From Dermatemys mawii (lineage: Eukaryota > Chordata > Testudines > Dermatemydidae), in the NCBI GenBank assembly GCA_007922305.1, contig ML677348.1, positions 17,778,699 through 17,842,698 of the forward strand: a stretch of DNA of 64,000 bases. The letters are read 5' to 3'. The notes beneath the pieces were generated by a model that made no database searches, was not told the DNA's origin, and worked only from the letters and a program-made list of their open reading frames with translations. Position numbers and translations under genes: made by a program. Shown one piece after another: positions 43,598-56,900 of this stretch. Within the stretch, counting starts at the first letter, position 1. Every line of letters starts with the position of its first letter.

Positions 43598-44994
43598 TCA
43601 GATCACCAGTTTCTCAATACTTAGAGTACTTGCTTCGTCTTCTTCATTTGAACCAAAATATCCAGGCAGGTCAATCATCCATTGCTCTGATTCTGTTAAG
43701 CCAAAAGAATTATTATCGTAAAAAGCAAATTCAGGGTCTGTGGGGAAGCTCTGGCATTTGTCCTTCCTGTACTGGACAGGGCTTAGAGCATTGCCTCGCT
43801 GGTAATTATCTTTCAGAGTTGAGATGGATTCTTTTCTCAAAGCCTCTTGATGGTTCGGTGAAGAGACCCTCCTATTTCTGTTTGGCTCTGGTTTGTCAGG
43901 TCCTGCTGCTTGGCCTGCAGGCTGACGGTCACTGATCAGATCCAGCCTCCTCACTGGAGGACCCCCTTTGTGGCAGTATTTTGTGCCATAGCTCAGCGGT
44001 TCACCAGTTAACAGAGTGCAGTGAGACTTGTCAAACTTTTCAGAACTTGGATCGGCATCTTTAGATGCTTGCCGGGACTTGTCTCCCAGTGCCTGAGCCC
44101 ATGTTCTGGTCCTGGCGCTATAAAGAGGAATCTGCCGTGAGGTAAGAGTGGACATGCTCCGTTCCCTATAGGGCCTGACCTTTTTAGTTTCATGGAAACT
44201 GGCTGTTCTTCTGAACTGTGGGTTTCTGTGACAGCCTCTCTCTAACGACTCCCCTTTGTTATCTTGGTATTTCAGGTGAGCTTGTCTAATGAGGGTCTGA
44301 CTAGGGCAAGTTACAGGATTGGCCTGTGACAGTACAGAGTCCACCCTAGAATTAGATTTTTCCCTAGGGAATTTGTGATGACTGACTGGCTGATCCAGAA
44401 ATGGAGATTTGATCCTGAATTTGTGTGCAGCAGCCTCCTCTTGGTTTTCTGGGCACAGGGGAAGCACAGCCGTGGCATCGATAACGGTATCAGTCAGAGG
44501 CGCCTGAGATACGTGATACACCTTTGTAGTTTCAGTCAGGCCTTTCTTCTTCATCTCTTTCAGCTGCTGCTGTGCAAGGCGATAGCTGAAAATTGGAGGG
44601 ATTATTTTTTGCGCATTTGACTGAAAACTGTCACCAACAGAGGTGTCCTCTTCTTGAGCAAACTGAAGACTCTTCCTGCAGGTCAAAGGTATATTAACAG
44701 GCTCTCCGGCATGCGCTCGAGGCATCTCGCTGCCCTCAGAGAAGCTCTCCCGCTGCTTGCCGGCTTGACAGATGTTCTCTTCGTCGGAGTTCTTGTGGAA
44801 GCTGGGCGAATGGACAGAGTTGCGGTGCACAGAGGTGCTACACTTCTGAGCTCTGCAGAGCTTCCTCCACAGGGTGATGAGAACAGTGGTTAGGATTATG
44901 AACAAGCAAAAGGAGATGCCAGTGATGGTGACTATATTATTCGCTTTCTGGTCCTCTTGGTGTTTTACAGAAGAAGGAGTAGTAGGGTTAATAA
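43598..44994 (-). CDS. THSD1: THSD1 coding exon 4 (transmembrane segment and cytoplasmic tail)
   Basis: The acceptor is catcctttgttacag. The 1397-nt terminal exon encodes residues 394-858. A transmembrane helix [20 protein letters not shown] is followed by the LWRK stop-transfer sequence, [91 protein letters not shown] and the C-terminus [14 protein letters not shown]. These are THSD1-specific tail motifs. The stop codon is the TGA at 43600-43598. Long ORFs on the opposite strand here are shadows. Confidence 0.95.
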
Positions 44995-47900
44995 CTGTAA
45001 CAAAGGATGAACACATTCTGTTAGCAACGTTACATTTTCATGGGACATGTGGAGTTTTAGATAAGATATTTTACAATAAAGAAAAGCAATGAATAAAATC
45101 CATTAAATTGTCTATTTGCCAACATGTCCCTAGCTCGTATCTGTCTTCTTCAGATAAAAGAGGATAAACCTTGGTTTGCAGCAGCAAATCCACCTACTTT
45201 ATATTGCGGGCTCTGCACACCTGTTTACCTTTTAAACTTCATTTGCTACCTACCTTTGCTAGTCTCACCTCTTTTCATGATGCCAGAATATTTTATACAC
45301 CTGTCCCCACTAGTTTTTGTTAGGTTTGAGTTTCACAAATCCAGTGAGAAGCTTTTTGCAAGAGTTGGTAGGGTTTCTATGAAAGGGGCAAGCACATAGA
45401 GGCAGTGTGACCAGCTGGAGGGGGTGTTACGCTCTGCCATTCGTCTGCCAGCTGACCTTGGGCAAGTCACTTCACTACCCGTGCTTCAGTTTCCCCATCT
45501 GTAAAATAGGGATAAAGATACTTGCCCTTTTTGTAACAGCACTTGGAAATCTACCAATGAAAAGTGCTATCTATCTTAGTATTTTATTTAGTGCCTGTTA
45601 CCATGGTGTCCAAACACTCATTTCGTATAGGCCACTAAACAGTTTTCTGATGGTATTTATGTTCAATTGCTGCTGTCCGGATCTGGATAGAAATCAGTGA
45701 TGTAAAAGTGAAAGGCTCAGGCATCCCTTTACCAGTCCCTCATCCCATCCAGTATCCACTCTACACATTTACATGCATGTTATGAAGTGTTCACCATATA
45801 AATTCCCAGAATGCTTTTCAGTAGTCCACAATGACAGCTCAACTAACTGCAGGGTACATGCAGAATTCATAGCTGCAGTCACCAAACCACATGTATCCTC
45901 TAGAATTCAGGAAAACACTTTTTCCTTTCCACGTCCTGTGTAAAATGCCACTTGGATAATTAGCTTGTTATTTATACAATATTTTTGGCTCAACAGATCC
46001 ATAAGGAATGCAACTGCAGTGTGGCATGGTCACTCATTCAGGAAGTCTGGCAGGTCATTTGTATAGATAACATGTACATTCATTTCCAGATGTAATGTCA
46101 ATAAAGCTGCACTCGGTTGGTCACTGCAGGCTCACTATCCAAGTAGCACTACAAAATTCTTAGAGTCACATGGTGGGAGGTGTAGGGAAAGACGATTCCA
46201 TCAAAAGAGAAACAAGACCAGAATTTGGCCGGCTGTGGCTGTGATTAAAATCCATGGAGTTACTCCAGATTTATACCAGTGGAAAAGAGAAACAAATCTG
46301 GATCTGAAAGTTATTCATTTTTCCTTCTCCCCTTATTTTCTTTTCTCACTCCTGTTTGTTGAGCTTTTTAATTTTATTTCTATTTTATTTTATTTATTTC
46401 TGCTTCCCCTCTTCAACCCTTCCACCAGGGTATCAACCATCTGTGCTGGCTTCTGTTACTCAGCCACTTGCTCCATCTACTGGACTAATGAGTACAAATA
46501 CAATAATGCTGAAACAGACTCTCCAAGATGGATCAGAGGCACAGCGGAGGATGGTCTGATACTATTATTTACAGCACAAGGTCAGCAGTACCCAGAGCTG
46601 GAGTACAATGTGAAAACATCTTTTAAATGATACACAAGATTAAATAATCCAGGCATAATTCTGTAGTGTCATAAATCTGACTTTGATGCAGGAACATCTC
46701 TTCATCCCCAGCCAACACACAGATGGACAGTACTGCATGGGTTTCCATTAGCCAGTTGGTGGAATTTACTCCAGGGATCCTGGCCACAATGTAGTCAATG
46801 GGAGTTTTCCATTGACCTGAATGTGGCCAGGATTTCATCCCCAGTGAATAAGAAGTCACAAAGCCTGGTCCAAATGCTTTAGTTTCTTAAACCTGTTTAA
46901 CAACATACATTTTGTTTTCTCAAGAGAAAGCAGACACATGTCAAGGAGAAAAGCGTTAAAGAAAGCAGGACCACATACCAGAACATTCCTCTAGAGAGCA
47001 CAGCGAAGTCTCTTTCGGTGTCCCAACACAGCCTGGTTTTGCTGGCAGCGATGTGAGACATTCTCTGTATCGTTCACGGACACCATCCCCACAAGTCACG
47101 CTGCAAGGACTCCAGGGCTGCCACAGGCTCCATGTTTCTGGGGATACATGAGATCATAGCAATGAGGAATGCAGCCAGACTCATTTCATTTTACAGCAAA
47201 GCTTTCAACTCTTCCTCCTTTATATAAAAGCTAATCAACCCCAACTTTGCAATTATAACACTGCAAAGTAAATAGCTACCGGGGCCTGTCCTTGCTCCCA
47301 TCAGAGTCAGGAGCAATGCTTTCACCAGCTCTAATGGCAGCAGGACTGCACTCTTAGTCTGTTAACTAAGGCCAGCAGAATATGCCTTGTACAACAGCAA
47401 ATAGAAATGAATCCACAAGTCTTTCTAATAGCTTAGCAGTTTAGGCATTTATAGGGCCCAATTCCTACCTTGTGTACACTGGCTTTACATTAGTATCACT
47501 ATTGATTTCAGTGGAGTTACCCCTGATTTATACTGCTGGAAGAGGAGTCTGAGGCCCAAAGGGACTATTGAAAAAGCTGTGTTGGTTTCTCTCTTATTAT
47601 CTTCATAGCATACAAATATATTATTGAACCACTATCTTAACAGGTTTTCTTAGAGGTCCTGATATTTTATTGTTTGAGGGGACTCTCAGTAAGGAGTTTT
47701 AGAAAGAAAATTTAAGGGATTTTTTTTTAAGGGGGCAGGGTTCAAGGCGTAATGCATTTTCATTATTGTAAATGCAACAAAAGCAGTTTTTTGTTTGAAT
47801 TTCAACATCCTCTTGCTGTGTTCATAACTGAAACTTTACAGCGCTGAGAGTCCAGAAGCTGAAAGTGACCATGCCTGCCAACTTTTGAATGCTATAAATA

Positions 47901-50900
47901 ACATTTGGAAAGAAAAATAGAACACCACCCTTAAATTGCAATAAAATTAATTAGATCTGATGAGATTTTGGGGGGGAGACAGAACAATGTATGATAGATA
48001 TCTTGGAATCATCCCCATTAAATATTATTAGTTGGCTTATAGGAACTCACTTGAAATGGACCAGAAACAAAACCATTAAATTGACTATTTTCAGGAGGAG
48101 TAAAAATGCAAAAAAGTAAAACCACATAAATGATGAAAAAGTAAATTGGGGGTTTTTTTAATTCTCTTTTTAATAATTATGGTCTTGCTATTACTAATAT
48201 AGGTCATGAAATTTATTTTTAATTACATGATTCTTAACCTCATAGTGTACCATGACTTTTGCTTTAACCCCTGATTCATGAACTATTTACACAAATCTAA
48301 AGACTTAAAGAATGCGGTTGTATGACAGAGGTGGAGGTACATTAGATGTGGTATTGTTCATGCTGTGTTATTACTCGCAAAGGACCAAAGGGGAAAAATG
48401 CAACTGTATTTAAATATGAGGATTTTAACTGCTCTGGGCCCCAATCCTGCAAATACTTGCAAACATGCTACTGTCAGTAAATTTACACAGAAGTGCAGTC
48501 CTATTGAACTCATGCAATTACATGCTTGAAGTTACTCACATGCACAAATGATTGCAGGATTGGAGCCTTTGGTTATCAGCTTACTCTCTTTTATATGCCT
48601 CTGTGACAAGTATGTCATGCAAGTGTGTTAGATACACGTTGGTTTTACACCTGTTAATCTCATTCAGGTATAAGACCAGATACTGCATGGTGTTGAGCTC
48701 CCCAATTGCTGTTCGCTTTAGTGGGAGGTGAGGGTGGCTCAGGAGAGCACGTGATCAGGCTCACAGACTCAATAAAATACACACAATTTAAATCAAAGAT
48801 ATTTTCTAATCGCAGGCCCTGACCTGTGAGGTATCAGTTCCCCTCAAGTCTGCAATGACTTCAGTAGGAGCTGAGAGCATACAACCCCTTACAGAAAACA
48901 CTGGGGTCTGAATCCACAAAAAGACCCAGCTATTGCAATGCTGCACTTCAAAGCCCTCTACTTTTAGGCACCTAGAAAAATCACAGGAACCAAATGTAAT
49001 CTGAAAAACCTGAGGTAAGTACCCAGGTTCCCCATACAATAAACTGGAAGAGACAGACCCCTTGGAATGCAATCCACAAAAGCCAGCATGCAAGGCAAGG
49101 AGCTGCCTATGGTGGGAAATGGTGACAAGATAGGTGTATCCTAGCCTCCCATCATGGAGTTAGATGCCTAATTCTAGACTGTAGTGACGCACCTATCTCT
49201 GCTGACAAGTCCCAGCCAGGAACCCCTCTCCTAGAATCAGGTGGGTTTGGTGCCTAAACTACTGCTTGCCAGAATGAAGAAAGTACCTACCTCATACCAC
49301 ACAAGATGGCTAGAGGAGGTGGTGGTGGTACTGGTACCACTCACCTTGCTGCTTTTAGCCCCATGGTGAGAGCACTCACCTGGAACATGGAAGATACAGA
49401 TTCAATTCTTCCTCTGCCTAAGGAGAAGAATGCTTTTGAACAGAGGTCTCCCTCCATCTCTTGGGAGCCTTCTCTAGCCACTGAGCCAGGGGATATTCTA
49501 ACAGGCCCCTTCAGTCTCTCCTATTGAAGCTGTCCCATTGTATGTAAATGATTAAACAAACATTGGGCCAGAGACAGAATGAGTCTAGAGTCTTATGGAT
49601 AGGGCACCCACCTGGGGGGCGGGGGGGGGGAGGAACTCCCAACATCCAGCCCCACCCCCCTGACTAATTAATCATTTATCCAAAGTGGAACAGCTTGATT
49701 GAGGGAGCCTGCATCAGACTATCCCATAGCTTAGTGGTTAGAGCACTTTCATGGAAGACCTCTGTGCAAATCATTTCTCTCCCACAGGCAGAGGGAAAAA
49801 TTGAACTTGTGTCTCTCATAGCCAGGCTGAGTGCTCTAACCAGCGGGCTAAATGTTACAGGATGAGAAGCACTGGCACCACCACCTTCTGCAGATGGATT
49901 TTGAATGGGACTTGTCTACCAGACTGGGCCCTATGAGGGAGGGAGTTGGAGGAACACCTATCTTTTCCCCAATTTATGAATTGCTCTGGGGCTTAGACAT
50001 GAGATAAACATACACACACCTAGAGTGAGGCAGCAGTGCACATGACCAGAGGTAGAAACTTAGGTGGTAGGGAACTTTTACAGCAGAAATTTAGCTGTCA
50101 AGTGAGTTAGGCACTTACAGGTTAGGTGGCAGCCTAGTGAGAGTTTTATGAATCGCAGTGAAGCCTAAAACCAGGGCTAGGCACCTAAGTCAGAGGTTCA
50201 GGTTCCTAAGTACCTTTGTGGCTCTTGGCCTAAGTACTTTGAAGGTTTGGAGCTCACAATAATCAAAAAGTCTCTCATGGGAGGAAATTACCCAACTTCT
50301 GTGAAAGATAACAGTTTAAGCTTCTGAATCTTTCTCTGCAATCTAGTAAAATTACAAGAAAAAGGGAAAAGAGAAAATAAAGCACAGCCCATTTTTCTCC
50401 ATTGACATAAAATCATTAAAGACAAATGAACCTAAAGAGCTAGGGGAAAATCTTTACTGCAGGTGTAAACTAACTGTTACATGTGAATTTTTAACGTAAA
50501 ATTGGGGAGCCTATCAACATGCAGGTGTTTAACTGATGAGTTAGACAATTTGAAACACATTGGCAATTCGGGAGTCATGAAAAACAAATATAAGTGAGTG
50601 CCTGTGTTAACTGCTGATTTGTGTAGCATCTCTCTTCAGTTGTGTGGGTTTCATCCTCACCTTGCAATGGCACACTTTAATATAGCATGTTATCCAACAG
50701 AACAGTCAACTCAGATTAAATTTTTCCCCCAAAAGGACCACTCTAAAAATTCCACATCCAGTGCTCTTGCAAAGTGTTGCAAGAAGTTAAGGGCTGTCCA
50801 TATTAGAACATCACATCAGCTGTATAAAAATCTTATCTGGAATATGGAGATTAAGGATCTGCTCCTTCTCTTATTGATGTAAATGGGAGCAGGATTGGGC

Positions 50901-53900
50901 CCTAAGAAACTTGTCAAGCAGGCATAGTTTTGTAATAAGGGAGCAGTCTTACACATAAGATGATGTCTTTTCTAATGCTGTCATATCTAGTTACTTTGAA
51001 TCCATCTGCAAATTCTATTTTTATCCCAATTAAAACCACATCAGATAAATGTGTCAGATATGGATTCAGATTATAAAACTAGTTGGTTCTCAGATTTTCC
51101 TAGGGATTAGACCACTCATAGAATAAGGGGGTCTGACTAATATAATCTTACTTACAAAGGTAGCTGGTGGAAAAAAATTTGATTGAACTTTTCCTGTATC
51201 TCATCCTTTTCCCTAGATACTGCTCTTCTTCTCCCTTCCCTTGGTAACTACTGCACCTTCTTATGGTGGCTCTCCCCTTGTTCCCCTTCACTCTTCTTTG
51301 GTAGCAGCTTTACTCTCAAGGTGCTACTAACCACCTTCTCCTTGCCCCTTTTTATTGCTCACTGAGAACACTAGGAATCAAAATTCAGTCTTGATGTAAG
51401 AAAGCACAACTCTTATTGGGTTCAATGGGAACTGCACACAGTTATACCTGAGGATGAAATTCAGCCTAAGTGCAATGGGGTGAAATTAAGACCAGAAATG
51501 TAAAGAAATTTTTCCCAGTTGTGAGTGCTACTGCTACTATTTTTGATTATTTTTAGTAGAGAAAAGCCCAGAGACTTCAAATGGAATCAGGCCAAGAACA
51601 TGGAATATTCTCTCAAGCAAATTGGTGCAAGCCTTGTTGCTTGGGACATTTAAAAGAATACTGGACAAAATGCAGGAGAACATGGTGAAGAGAACAAACT
51701 TGCAGCAACCCAGGTTATGCATATAATGGCCTAACAGGAATTTTGTATCTCACACTTCTGTGTTATAGAGCCAAACTAGATATACATATCAGCTGGATGA
51801 TTTTACTAAAATCAACCTCTACTCTGCTAACTTTGACATTTTAAGCAGCTATCATTAAGCTTCAGAGGTAGCATCCCATTGAGATGAATAGTCAGAGCAA
51901 CCACACCCACCTGAGCTACTGTCTGACAGGCCTGCTATCTGCAGGCTTAGGAAAACTGCAAAGCATGGTTCACATTTAAAAGGTTTATATCACAACCTTA
52001 GAAGGGATAGACTTTTTTAAAAAAAACAAAAGCTGACTGTTTAAAAATGGATGGTCTGAGATGGAAATATTGGAATAGCATTTTGGTCTGTTCAGGGTTA
52101 CCTACAGACATCTATTTACTACTCAGAGAACATGTGAGGCACTCCCTCTTCACAGGCATCACTAATGCTCTTGGGTTCCACAGCATAAAAGATGCATACT
52201 GTGCTCTTCCACCCACAACGCAGCACAAGGTGACCTAATCTTCTTGGTTTGCGACCCAGGATCTCAAAGCCAGCTCTGTGCTCAAACTGCCCATTGCACC
52301 AGAGTCACAATAGGATAATAGGTTAATATTTTTCTTTTGTAAGATGTACAAGAAGAGTAACACATCTGTCTTTATTTGACAACTGCAGTAGTAATGCTAA
52401 AAATGAATGGATGTCTGTCATAGGATCAAGGTCTTTAGACACAACACAACCCCAAGCCAGGCTGAAGCACAGACAGATCATTCAGGAGAGGGGCTTCATG
52501 ACAGAATTCTGACTTGGAATGCCACACCTGCTCATGCACAGGGAGCAAAGATTTCCATCTTTGTACTGTTTTCAGACAGCTGCACCCTTCACAGAGTATC
52601 TTGTGCATCTAGATAGAATGCTGCCATGGGCTTTTGAAGTCCTGCAGAAACTGCCAGAAAGTCAGATGTGCTGCAGTCTAATTAATTTGAAGTTGACATT
52701 TTATTTACAGTTACGCTGTGTATGGTTGCTTTCATCTGCGCTGTACAAGTAACTTGTCAGTCACTTACATAAATCCTTTCTTCAAATGTGGAGCCTGATT
52801 CTTTCTGCTGGAGCTCGTAAATACAGTACTATAGTGAAAGCAAAAGATACAAAGCAAATTGTGGGGAGTCATAGCTTAAAGTGAATCCCACAAAATAAAA
52901 TAGAGAAATAATGGGCACTGGAGTGTATCTGTGTCACACTGTAGGTATCTGTCTGACTAGATACTTATATGGACCACTGTAGCATCCAAGCACCTAGGTA
53001 GGGGAAAGAAATATAAATAATCTTTCTCCTTCTTCCAGCTATAGAAGAATTGTTTTGATTAATGTATACATTTCTGAATTTTTAATGGCTTGTGTGTGTG
53101 TGTAAAGAGAGTAATGAGGGAAACTGAAGTTGAAGAGATGAATTTGCCATGCAGTGAGACTAGAAGTAATTTTCAGGCTATACATTGGTAACTGAAAAAA
53201 TTAGTTGTTTTAAAACCTACAAAAACAAAATGAAGTTAAATAGCATAGCAGCACAAGTGTAGTTAAGCCACAGGCATCATAGCATTTCCTTATGTGACAA
53301 ACACTTTATGAAGGACTGAAAATATAAAGCTTGTGTTAATTTTAGAGGCTGACAATCTATGAGGAGCTCTAAAATTCCAGATCTGACACTTCCATGCACA
53401 AGAGAGGACAGAGGAAACTTTCTTTCAAGAGACTGTTACAATTAGGGATGGGCCAGAATCGAAAGCTCTAATCTAAACCACTTTGAATTTTATGGGGAGT
53501 GATGGTTGGTGTCTTACCCCTGGACTTGAATCTGACCTATGAATTTGGTTCCAGGTCAGGTCCAAAACTAGAAAGATCTCATTTCCACATTGTGGATTAG
53601 GGTCAGCAGAAACTGCAGAATAGCTCATGAGAATGGAGTGCCATCTGTCCCTGGGTTATCCTTGAACACAAACCCCAACCAAAACCCCAATCCCCATCTA
53701 AACACCGCCTCCTTAGCCAGTCTCTAGTTACAATGCCCTCCATGAATCAGTAGTGATTTTGACACTCATCTCTCCTCTCTCCCCTCCATGATAGACAGAG
53801 AAGATAATCTCTACTACTGTGACCACTACAAACCTGGGATTCCCTCTGCCATTTCCACCTGAAAGATGGCCAAAGAAACCTATGTGCTATGCACACAGGA

Positions 53901-56900
53901 GAGTTTTCTTCCATTATGGACAAATCCTGATCACCTTAGCAAAACTCCCAGTAATTTCAAATGTGCAAGAAACTGGCCCCTACCTGCTACAGCAGTTTCT
54001 TTTGTAATTCTTTGCAATGACCAGATTTCAATTCCTACTGGGACTAGATATCCAGGTAATCCACTAGTCATGGCAGGTTTGGACTTGTGGTTAGAGTAAC
54101 ACTAATGTAGTGGTGACATTAAGCCATTGCAGTAACACCTGTTAACAACCATCCTGGTGTATCTGTTCACACACAAACTATACTTTATTCCATCGGCAGT
54201 TAATCATGACTTATTTTATCTGGTGCTATGAGACTCAAAAAGTTACAACTTCATCCATGCAATTTATCATCCTTATTGACAATATAGAAGGATGGTCATT
54301 TTCCTGTAGAGTTTCTAATTAAAGACAGAAAATGTCAATACAAACCTATATTCCTTCGGATCACCATACATTCCTTAACTCTTGGAGGTGAATGGCTTTG
54401 GCTCAAAATGTCAAAAAATTCAAAGCAATATTTATTTTTCCCCATGTCAAACAAAGTGCAGTTAAATTCTGTTCTGTTGCTCCCTGGGCGTAGGAAGTTT
54501 TCATTTAGCCACGTTGTTCTTTCACCAGGACGTCTGAGAGCTTCTTTGTACACAGCAACCTTCCCACTGATGGCAATGCATGGAGGAGAGACAATAAACA
54601 CCAGAACGGAAGACTTGCACATCACTTCTGGTGCCACCACTAGTTTGTATCCAAATTTGTGGATGAGGTCTATGGGCCCTGTCGAGGCGATGACTGAGTT
54701 GGTCGCTAATGATTTCAGTAACACAGTGACATATACTTCTTGGTCAATAGGTGGGCAGTCAAACTCCACCCACTGCGATCTAGACAGAAAGATTCCTTTG
54801 CTAGTTCGCATTCCCAGTGTCTCATCAGAGCTTAATCTTCCTAGTTCATACAGGCTGTTGGTGAATATCATGTCCAATGAAACCACTGTCTCATTCATAG
54901 CACACAGTTGTTTGTTAGTGAAAAGTCTGACCTGAAGGGAACTCCTGAGTACCTCAGAGGTCCTGTTCAAGTCAATGTGAAATACAGGCCATTCCACACT
55001 TAGGTGGGTGCTCCCACCCCTCCAGTGAATTTCAGTGCCATTATCAATCTCAGAGATCATTCTGAACCAATAACCCCCAGCACTCTTGAAATAGAAACAT
55101 TCAAACTCTACCATCCCCTGTGACTGGCTTGTTGGAAGCTGTTTTTTTGCAATGGTCTGGTTGGCGCTGGCATCCAGCAGTAGGATGGATACATTCTTTG
55201 CTGTCACATTACCATTGTCAAAGTACTGAAAATTAACAGACACCGTGTCGTTACTTAAGGCTACATGACGTGGTCGCTCCAAGAGGAGATATTCCGCTTC
55301 ACCAAGAACTGAAAGAAAACAGTTTCACAAAATTGTTAATAAGCAAAAAGAAAAGTGAAAAATACTCATTTAATGGATATTATGGACAATCAGCTACTTT
55401 AAGAAGTGGTGCCTTTCAAAGCAAATGAATCAGTTTAGTCAAGTAAGACCTTGGCTATACCAACTGGCACTCACCCCTTTCCATTCATGCAGAGCTGGGA
55501 TTTGGAGCAAGTCAAGCACCTCACAGATTACAGTGTGCACAACGGGAAGAGCAGAACACATCAGTCACACAAGCCTGAAGTATCAGTGCGGTTGATATCT
55601 AGCAGCAATTGGAAACCACTGCTTTATAATTAATAACAATTTTACTTATATAGCTTACTTACAGGACAACCTTACAGAAAAGATCCCCTAAAATTCCTAT
55701 CTGTTATGAAGGGCTTATGTAGTTCCCAACTTTAAAAATCTATCAAGCAAAAGTAATTTAAGGCCCTGCTTCTGAATTATCTTTTATTCAAAATCAGAAT
55801 CTCCCCCAGATTCACAATGCCCTGCTGTTGTTCCACTTATTTTTATACAATGAAAAAAATATAATTGGAGTTTCTTAAAGCAGAAGTGTAAAAATACCAC
55901 TCAAGTTACACGAAGTAACAATACTATATGATGCTTTTTGAAGCCACCTTTAATACTGCTAGTTTATAAATCTTTCATACAATCATACAAATGTAGCATT
56001 GGAAGGGACCTCAAGAGGTCATCTTGTCCAGTCCCCTGCACTCAAGGCAGGACTAAGAATTATCTAGACCATTTCTGACAGATGTTTGTCTAACCTGCTC
56101 TTAAAAATCTCCAATGACAGAGATTCCAAACCACCCTAGACCATTTATTCCAATGCTTAACTACCCTGATATTTAGGAAGTTTTTCCTAATGTCCAACTT
56201 AAACCTCCTTTGCTGCAATTGAAGCCTCTCGTTTCTTGTCCTGTCTTCAGAGGTTAAGAAGAACAATTTTTCTCCCTCCTCCTTGTGAAAAACCTTTCAT
56301 GTATTTGAAAACATTTATGCCTTTCTCCCTGCCCCTCCCCCACAATTTTCTCCAGACTAAACAAACCCAATTTTTTCAATCCTTCCTTATAGGTCATGTT
56401 TTCTAGACCTTTAATAATTTGTGTTTCTCTCCTCTGCACTTTGTCCAATTTGTCCACATCTTTCCTGAAATGTCGCACCCAGAACTGGACACAATAATCT
56501 AGTTGAGGCCTTATCAGTTGGGAGAAGAGTAGAAAAATTACTTTTTCTGTCTTGCTTACAATAGTCCTCCTAATACATTCCAGAATGATGTTTGCTTTTT
56601 TTGCAACAGTGTTACACTCTTGACTCATATTTAGCTTGTGATCCACTATAGCCCACAGATCCATTTCCACAATACTCCTTCCTAGGCAGTCATTTTGCAT
56701 GTGTGCAATTGATTGTTCTTTCCTAAGTGGAGTACTTTGCATTTATCCTTACTGAATTTCATCCTATTTACTTCAGATAATTTCTCCAGATCATTTCGAA
56801 TTTTATTCCTGTCCACCAATGCTCTTGCAACCCCTCCCAGCTTGGTACTGTCAGCAAACTTCATAAGTGTATTCTGTATGCCATTATCTAAATCACCGAT

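Noticed and set aside
43549..43935. 128-aa + strand frame, and the minus frame 44008-44193
   Set aside because: Shadows of the THSD1 terminal exon in other frames.
46235..46630. 131-aa + frame with an apparent acceptor (cttccaccag) near 46428
   Set aside because: Begins in the ancient 'ggagttactccagatttatacc' repeat and continues in T-rich intron; no protein similarity recognised and it is antisense to THSD1.
49360..49860. Possible tRNA genes
   Set aside because: Several tRNA-like stretches, but all inside a repeat also present elsewhere and lacking complete acceptor and anticodon stems by eye.
54408..54935. 175-aa + strand frame
   Set aside because: Antisense shadow of THSD1 coding exon 2.
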